Shown piece by piece: positions 58,152 through 64,000 of a stretch of 64,000 nucleotides of DNA. The notes under the pieces were generated by a model, which worked only from the letters and a program-made list of their open reading frames with translations, was not told the DNA's origin and ran no database searches. Each line of letters opens with the position of its first letter. Position 1 is the stretch's first letter. The position numbers and the translations under genes are program-made. The stretch is from Helicobacter anatolicus (GTDB lineage: Bacteria > Campylobacterota > Campylobacteria > Campylobacterales > Helicobacteraceae), in the NCBI RefSeq assembly GCF_021300615.1, contig NZ_JAJTMY010000002.1, positions 282,111 through 346,110 on the forward strand, written 5' to 3'.

Positions 58152-61100
58152 ATTAGCACTAATTCCCAGATCTTTATAAAAAACCCCAACTTTAGAACCT
58201 AATCCAAGATTAATAAAGGTTTGCTTGTATACTTCAAATTCACCACCTACATTAAGTAAAAAGCGTAGATTTCTTGTGTTGTTTTTGTGATAATCAAGTG
58301 TGTTTGCACCAATAAAATCTATAGTTTTTGCTGTATTTGAAGAAACAAAAAAATCTTGTGATGCTCCAGCTGTGATGTACCAATATGAGGTTTCACTAAG
58401 ATATTTTCTAGATTCAAGAGCCAGATTTATTGCTAAAGCTTGTTTCCCGTCCGCATTTACTGATACATTAAGATCTTTATAAAATACCTCTTTTATATCT
58501 CCTCTGATTTTTGAAGAGGCGATGTAAAAATGACTGAGTCCAATTTGTGGTTTTAAAACAAAACTTTTTTCCTGCAAATAAAATAAATAACCATAATTAA
58601 AATTTACATTACTAATATAGCTATTATAGTCATAGTTTTGATTGAGTTGTCTTGTAACAATTTCTTTTGAGTTGATGTATTCATTATTCCAACCTACCGT
58701 GAAACTAGCATTTAGGTCAAATTCTCCATGATCAATAAAAATACGAGTATAAATTCCTGTGTTGAAGTTATGGGCATTATTTTGTAATAAATCTCCATAG
58801 TATGTACTATAGGCATAAGCGGCATAGCCTCCTATAATCACATTTTTGATATAGCGATCATAACCAACATTAATACCATAGAGCGTACCATTTCTACCAT
58901 CTGCAAAGTTTGCTGCACCAATTGCTGTGGCCCAAATATTATTTTTATATTCTTCGCGAATAGCTTGCTGATAAAGTGCTGCAAGATCAAGGTCAAGATC
59001 ATTATCGGCAAAGGCTTGTTTTTCTAGTTTTTTAATAACTTTAGCAAAGGTACTTTGATTTTTAGTGCTAGAGAGTTTGACAAGACGACTCGTTCTATTT
59101 GTGTCAGTTGCCAATCTTACTGCATCAGCACTACTAGATTTTGAATTAATAGAACCTAATTGCTCTCTAGCATCTCTGATTTTTTTAATAATTTCTTGAA
59201 AATAAGATAGATTATTTTTTATGATAATATCATTTGCCCAGATTGCATTATTTTTATCAATCATTAAATTTTGCAAATCTTGTAAGTCTGCATTGTGACT
59301 GAAAATTATATCCAACCATTCCTTTTTTGCTAAATCCTCATGCTTTCCTTGATTGTTTTGGAGTATTGGATCATGTCCTGACATAATGCCATATAAATCT
59401 TTTAGGTTAGCAATATCATTTTCGCTAAGATTTGCAAGAGAGTAAATCCAATCTTCCCCACCTTTTTTGAAAAAATAATACTCGATTCTCTCTTTATCAA
59501 AAGGATTGATTTTATAACTATCTTTTGTATCAATTTTAAATCCAATAGAGTGATTTGTAAGGATTTTTGTGATTACAAAAGTATCAGCCAAAAATGTTGT
59601 ATCTCCATCATCAACACGCATATTGTCTTGATAGAATCCAAAATGTGAAAAAACTTCATCGTGATTATTGGTGTTTTGATTATCGATATAAAAATTAATA
59701 CCGTTTGTAGCATTTATAACATTATATTCTTTATTGATCTGCACACCTTTTAGCATAGCAATATTATTAATATTTAAGAAATTGACATTGTTGCTTGCAT
59801 AGATATTAGCATGCCCTGTTACTTCAATAGGATTTAAATTTTGACTTTGTAATTGTAATCGCAACTCTCCTTTGAGATCAAAATTTCCATTGATAGAAAT
59901 TTTACTAGAAGAATCATAGGAAAAAACCCCATTTTGTGCTATTGCTAGATTATTGAAATATGCTTCTGTATTTGTAATATTTGTATGATGGAGTGTTGTA
60001 TTTCCACTATTATTTGCGTAAAAATATGCATTTGTTGCATTGAGATTGTTTATTGTCAATTCTAGATTCTTGCTACCCCTAGCATCAAAAGTAGGGTATG
60101 CAGTATCTGCACTGGTATTTTGTTTTAAATTGATAGTATTTATAGTGGCTTTTTTAACTTCTTTTAAATTGATGCTGCTTCCATATGCACCAATTGTTTG
60201 AATGCTAAGAACTTCTGCTTGAAGTTCATTGAGTTTATTAAAAGTGATATGAGAATTATTTATAAGCGGAATTAGACTTGATATTGCCTTGTATTCACCA
60301 GTAATTTTTATTGTTGCATAGCCATCTTTATCATCTGCACTTTGATAGAAAGAAGCATTAGGGGTGATACTTAAGCCATAAGAGTCAAAATGCCCTGTTG
60401 TTAAGGTAGAGTTTTCAAATTTTAAGATTTTTTTGATATCTATCTCTTGAGATTTTTTTGAAAAAATAAATTCTGCATTATCCATGCTTAAATCTTGTAG
60501 AATTTTAAATTGTTCTAAATTGCTTGCATCAATTTTACTATAGCTTCCCAATACTACATGATCTGCTTCTAATACCCCTTTATCTTTAAATACCAAAACA
60601 GCATGGTCTTGAGTGCTTGTGCCAGATTCTAGAATAAGATTATCTACTTTACTTTGTCCAATATCTGTTAAAAATTCATTGTAGGTATTATTACCTTTTT
60701 TAACTTCTAAGGTAGAAATATAGAAATTTTTGGCAGTAATCCCACCACTTTGATCTGAATCACCAAGCTTTTTAGCATCGCGTACAACAAGCTTGTAAAT
60801 GTAGCTATCATATTGTTTGTCATTGATAGTGATTTTTTTCTTACCGCTTAAATCTAGTTTCATGGTGACTTCATCACTTGCAGTACCATTACCATTTAGA
60901 AAAATTGTTCCTTGATAATCAAAGCTATCGGCTTTAACAATAAGGCTAGAGTGATTTCTTACATGGATTTCAGAGGCATGATCATTATCATTAGAGCCTA
61001 CAAAGTTTGAATCTTTGTTTGTAGTTTCTAAGAGTAGATGTCCACTAATTAGTGCGCCATCTCCTAAGAAAATTTTACCACCTAGATAAATATCATCAGC

Positions 61101-63665
61101 TTTAATATGCATTGTAGATCTTGCTAATGCATTTCCTATATAAATTTCTCCAGTATGTCCTGCAGTATCGCGATCTTTACCTAGGATAAATTTAGAACCC
61201 GTAGCATCGATTTGAAATACTGCTTTAGTATTACCACTATTGTGATAGGTATAATCTTTGAGATAATAAATTACTTCCTTACCTTTTGTAGCTTCTTCAT
61301 CTGATTTTTTTGGTTCAAGTCTTAGAGTATAGTCTTGTGCTAATCCTCCAGCACCATTCATGATACCAAATACAGCATTACCACCAAATCCCCAAATACC
61401 TGGCTTAATAAATGGTGAACTATCGACATAAACGCCTGTTGTAGGGATAGAAAAGCTTAAAATATTATCGTTTGTATTGGATACAAAATTAACATCAAGA
61501 GCAGAATTATTATTGTCTTTGTCAAAAAAATAAATATTTTGCGCAAAAATTTGACTAAGCTTTCCATATTCTGTGCTTTCTGAAAGATTGGTATAAACTT
61601 TTTGATCTTTTAGAAATTGTATGCCACCATCAGCCTTGATGAGTGTATAAACTTGCCCTGTAATAAGATCTTTAGAGCTTGTATAAATATTGATTTTTGA
61701 TTTTGGAGTGCTTAGCTCCACTTCTTCTGTTTTTTCTACTCCATTAACAATATTTGTAATAGTAAATTTTTTGGTTTCTTCTGAATCATCCATGTTAAAT
61801 TTAAAATAACCTGTGGTATAGATAAGTTCACTATTACTTGGTTTTAGACCAAAATTTAAAGAACCAGTATTTTCCATGTTTCCATATACAATTAGTTTTG
61901 ATCCATCATCAATATTTAAATCCCCATCATTTTTATAAAGTCCGCTATTATCATTTTTCAACCAAATTGTTGCATTATTTTTAATGGTGATTTTTTCTGT
62001 AGTGAGATTATTGGCATAGATTCTAGAATTATCAATAGTAATTTCTTTGATCGTGGTATCTCCTGAAAAATTACTATTTGGATTATTTGCTTGTGCAACA
62101 AGAGCACTTCCATTTTGCATTGTGAGTTTTTCTGCTTGAAGTGCTGTGCCAGATTTTACATGAAGTTCTGCTTTTTGATCAAAAACAATATTGTCAATTT
62201 TTACATTTCCCTGTGCTTCTAGGAAGTTTATAGTATTGCTAAAAGTAGCATTTTTTACTTCTAGACTTGCTCCTGCTTTGATTGTGGCATAAGAAGAATT
62301 TAGGGTGTCTATTGTCGTAGTAGATACTTTGCTTGCATCCAGAGTAGACCAATCAGAAATAGTGGCGTTATTAATTATGAGAGTTTTTCCAGCATGGAAA
62401 ACTGCAGACCCTTTAGTGGTAGCTCCCCAACCACCAAAAATCTTAAGATTTGTGATATTGTAAGTAGTGTCTTGTTTGCCATAGAAATCTGTAGTGGCAT
62501 TAAAATCAGCAGTTTTTATATCAAGGTTTGTGATATGAAAATCTGTATTGGCATAAATATTTCCACGCGTAGCAGTAAGGTTATTGATACTTACTTTTTG
62601 ACTTACATTACTCACATCAAAAGTATTGCTACCTGTATCTCCACCTGTATAGAGATTGAGATTGATACTTTCTAAATTGAGGTTATGTATATTTGTAGCA
62701 ATAAATTTTGTGCTATATGCCCCCCAAGTTTGTAGTGTGATGCTACCTTTTGCATTAAAAGTATCCACATTTTGCAAAGTGATTTCATTGTGTGTAGTGC
62801 CTGCACTTGTTATGATATTCCAATTACCTGTAATTGTAGTGGCATTTGTTTCACCCATGTAACTCGCATTATTATTTGCATCTAGTGCATAAATATCTAT
62901 ATCTTTTGTTTTGAAAGTTGCGTTACTTGCATTGATTGTGCTAATTTTTAGTGTATCTTTAAGTTTATTTGCATAAAAATACCCTCCGGAAATACTTAGA
63001 TTGTCAATTGTTACTTTGCCTGTATTTTGTTTTGTTGCAGGTTCTTTGTTTTCAAATTTAAAGGTATTTCCTTGCAAAATTTTTGCATGAAAATCAAAGG
63101 TATTTGCAATAAAACTTATGCTTCCACCAGTAGAATCTTTTGCACTAAAATTTTTTGCAGTGATTTTATTTGCACTAAGTGTGAGATGGCTATTTTGTGT
63201 ACCTGCTTTATTGAATTGTATATTCCAATCTTGCAAGGTAGCCTCATTTGTGAAGTTGAAGTTAAAAGTCGCACCACCGCCAGTACTCCAAGCATTTCCA
63301 GCACCAAGTGTGCCTGTAAGATAAGCATCTTTTGCATTAAAATTTGCAGTAATATACCCCACTGATCCGCTATTCCAACCATTTCCACCAAACCAAATCT
63401 CTCCTGTACCACTTGAAGTAATAGTATTTCCAAAAATCAATTTTCCATTTTTATAATTTTGTGTAAAACTTCCATTTGCACCCTTATAAGTACGAGTAGA
63501 TCTTATATAAAAATTATCTGAACTATCATTTGTAATATTGTAAAGATTATAGACATCACTTGTAATATCTTTTGCAGTGATTGAAGTAAGTGATCCTAGT
63601 ATAGCAAGACTCAAGCTACCAAAAAAGCCAGCTTTTTGAAATCTTAGAGGAGTGGTTTTTTTCAT
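58128..63665 (-). CDS. VacA-like giant autotransporter (type Va)
   Basis: 1845 residues. A signal peptide (about 1-31; KAGFFGSLSLAILGSLTSITA, interrupted) leads to a long Asn/Thr/Ser-rich passenger (about 32-1560), expected to be a beta-helix, with VacA-type repeats such as GEIWFGGNGWNSGSVG near residue 85, QTWGAYS near 311, GEIYIGNALARSTMHI near 835 and QTIGAYGSS near 1160. Next come a helical linker (about 1440-1570) and a C-terminal beta-barrel (about 1578-1845, NNIWATAIGAANF...VGVRYIF) ending in Phe. I see no cysteine in the whole protein. It most resembles the VacA paralogues of H. pylori (ImaA, FaaA, VlpC), which affect colonisation and flagella, rather than VacA itself. ATG with AAAAGG upstream. 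Confidence 0.9.
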   Translation of the reverse strand: MKKTTPLRFQKAGFFGSLSLAILGSLTSITAKDITSDVYNLYNITNDSSDNFYIRSTRTYKGANGSFTQNYKNGKLIFGNTITSSGTGEIWFGGNGWNSGSVGYITANFNAKDAYLTGTLGAGNAWSTGGGATFNFNFTNEATLQDWNIQFNKAGTQNSHLTLSANKITAKNFSAKDSTGGSISFIANTFDFHAKILQGNTFKFENKEPATKQNTGKVTIDNLSISGGYFYANKLKDTLKISTINASNATFKTKDIDIYALDANNNASYMGETNATTITGNWNIITSAGTTHNEITLQNVDTFNAKGSITLQTWGAYSTKFIATNIHNLNLESINLNLYTGGDTGSNTFDVSNVSQKVSINNLTATRGNIYANTDFHITNLDIKTADFNATTDFYGKQDTTYNITNLKIFGGWGATTKGSAVFHAGKTLIINNATISDWSTLDASKVSTTTIDTLNSSYATIKAGASLEVKNATFSNTINFLEAQGNVKIDNIVFDQKAELHVKSGTALQAEKLTMQNGSALVAQANNPNSNFSGDTTIKEITIDNSRIYANNLTTEKITIKNNATIWLKNDNSGLYKNDGDLNIDDGSKLIVYGNMENTGSLNFGLKPSNSELIYTTGYFKFNMDDSEETKKFTITNIVNGVEKTEEVELSTPKSKINIYTSSKDLITGQVYTLIKADGGIQFLKDQKVYTNLSESTEYGKLSQIFAQNIYFFDKDNNNSALDVNFVSNTNDNILSFSIPTTGVYVDSSPFIKPGIWGFGGNAVFGIMNGAGGLAQDYTLRLEPKKSDEEATKGKEVIYYLKDYTYHNSGNTKAVFQIDATGSKFILGKDRDTAGHTGEIYIGNALARSTMHIKADDIYLGGKIFLGDGALISGHLLLETTNKDSNFVGSNDNDHASEIHVRNHSSLIVKADSFDYQGTIFLNGNGTASDEVTMKLDLSGKKKITINDKQYDSYIYKLVVRDAKKLGDSDQSGGITAKNFYISTLEVKKGNNTYNEFLTDIGQSKVDNLILESGTSTQDHAVLVFKDKGVLEADHVVLGSYSKIDASNLEQFKILQDLSMDNAEFIFSKKSQEIDIKKILKFENSTLTTGHFDSYGLSITPNASFYQSADDKDGYATIKITGEYKAISSLIPLINNSHITFNKLNELQAEVLSIQTIGAYGSSINLKEVKKATINTINLKQNTSADTAYPTFDARGSKNLELTINNLNATNAYFYANNSGNTTLHHTNITNTEAYFNNLAIAQNGVFSYDSSSKISINGNFDLKGELRLQLQSQNLNPIEVTGHANIYASNNVNFLNINNIAMLKGVQINKEYNVINATNGINFYIDNQNTNNHDEVFSHFGFYQDNMRVDDGDTTFLADTFVITKILTNHSIGFKIDTKDSYKINPFDKERIEYYFFKKGGEDWIYSLANLSENDIANLKDLYGIMSGHDPILQNNQGKHEDLAKKEWLDIIFSHNADLQDLQNLMIDKNNAIWANDIIIKNNLSYFQEIIKKIRDAREQLGSINSKSSSADAVRLATDTNRTSRLVKLSSTKNQSTFAKVIKKLEKQAFADNDLDLDLAALYQQAIREEYKNNIWATAIGAANFADGRNGTLYGINVGYDRYIKNVIIGGYAAYAYSTYYGDLLQNNAHNFNTGIYTRIFIDHGEFDLNASFTVGWNNEYINSKEIVTRQLNQNYDYNSYISNVNFNYGYLFYLQEKSFVLKPQIGLSHFYIASSKIRGDIKEVFYKDLNVSVNADGKQALAINLALESRKYLSETSYWYITAGASQDFFVSSNTAKTIDFIGANTLDYHKNNTRNLRFLLNVGGEFEVYKQTFINLGLGSKVGVFYKDLGISANVGVRYIF

Positions 63666-64000
63666 TTTATGCCTTTTTAACCTTCTGCTATCTTTATTTA
63701 TTTTCTTATAATTCTACCCAATCATTTAAAACTAAAAAATATTTTTTACTATTTATGTATTTATAATCCTATGCTATCGACTTATTTTTCTAAGATTTTA
63801 GATGATTATTAATAACTAATGGCGTCCTACATTAGGAGTAAAGAAGTGATTGTATGCAAGTTTAGAAAAGATTGATAATTTGAGTTCAGTATTGTTTAAT
63901 CTTGTTAGCATTATTTAATTAAGCATGATTTAGATGTTTGAAATTTAGCCTTTTATTTTAATTTCTCATCTTTATCTCCCATGTTTCTTAACTTCTAATC
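63666..64000. other. 335-base region upstream of the autotransporter
   Basis: No ORF or RNA gene is recognised up to the window edge. It should contain the autotransporter promoter on the - strand, but I could not pick a convincing -10 box there; TATAAT-like hexamers near 63706 and 63769 are on the + strand. Confidence 0.5.

Noticed and set aside
62394..63365. Plus-strand open frames antisense to the autotransporter (62394-62675, 62656-62862, 63027-63365)
   Set aside because: They have no ribosome sites, their translations are low-complexity, cysteine-rich shadows of the repeats, and they lie wholly within a well-supported gene on the other strand.

Overview
The window is AT-rich, densely packed bacterial DNA. 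Gene content and order match Helicobacter: csd2-csd1-ccmA, csd6, hydABCDE, pseB next to an OmpP1/FadL porin, an Hcp-type Sel1-repeat protein, and a VacA-like autotransporter. Three things argue against H. pylori itself: an ornithine carbamoyltransferase gene, a GGDEF diguanylate cyclase, and BCCT and citrate-type transporters. I would call it a non-pylori Helicobacter; the species cannot be settled from this window. There is no rRNA, tRNA, CRISPR array, insertion sequence or prophage that I can see.

Layout. (1) 1-9450: one tight + strand run, leuS(3' end)-lptE-diguanylate cyclase-folC-csd2-csd1-ccmA-mfd. It combines outer-membrane LPS assembly, folate synthesis, the helical cell-shape module and transcription-coupled repair. 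(2) 9524-13426: argF-UPF0763-hemN-CCG/Fe-S reductase, an order I recall from Campylobacter. (3) 13451-18834: ankyrin protein and purN read divergently around an inverted repeat, then a KefB-type antiporter, dapD, an Hcp/Sel1 protein behind a sigma-54 promoter, and a YgjP-type metallopeptidase. (4) 18895-23140: rplI-hslV-hslU-era-csd6. (5) 23366-26025 (- strand): an OmpP1/FadL porin followed by pseB. (6) 26319-32065: the uptake [NiFe]-hydrogenase operon hydABCDE. (7) 32073-39539: panD-ybaB-PDZ protein-ispA-surE-yejA-yejB-hom. (8) 39540-43813: two solitary transporters, MHS/CitA-type and BCCT, each behind about 0.5 kb of AT-rich DNA; they separate hom from yraN. (9) 43806-46746: yraN, trxA, trxB, dapB, ybeY. 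(10) 46793-49270 (- strand): flgL behind a sigma-54-like promoter. (11) 49440-54326: ridA, rplU-rpmA, yejE-yejF and a transglutaminase-like protein. (12) 54392-58036: rpmE-rsmI-rlmB-a RodZ-like membrane protein-a periplasmic protein. (13) 58128-63665 (- strand): a 1845-residue VacA-like autotransporter.

How they fit together. Cell shape is a recurring theme: csd1, csd2, ccmA, csd6 and possibly a RodZ-like protein. Motility is represented by flgL, pseB and the two sigma-54 sites. Peptide uptake is encoded as two separate half-operons, yejAB and yejEF, as I recall for oppAB and oppCD in H. pylori. I found no self-contained new defence or mobile system. The observations most worth following are the cyclase inside the cell-envelope operon, the sigma-54 promoter of the Sel1 protein, the RodZ-like protein, the transglutaminase coupled to a peptide transporter, and the internally duplicated autotransporter.
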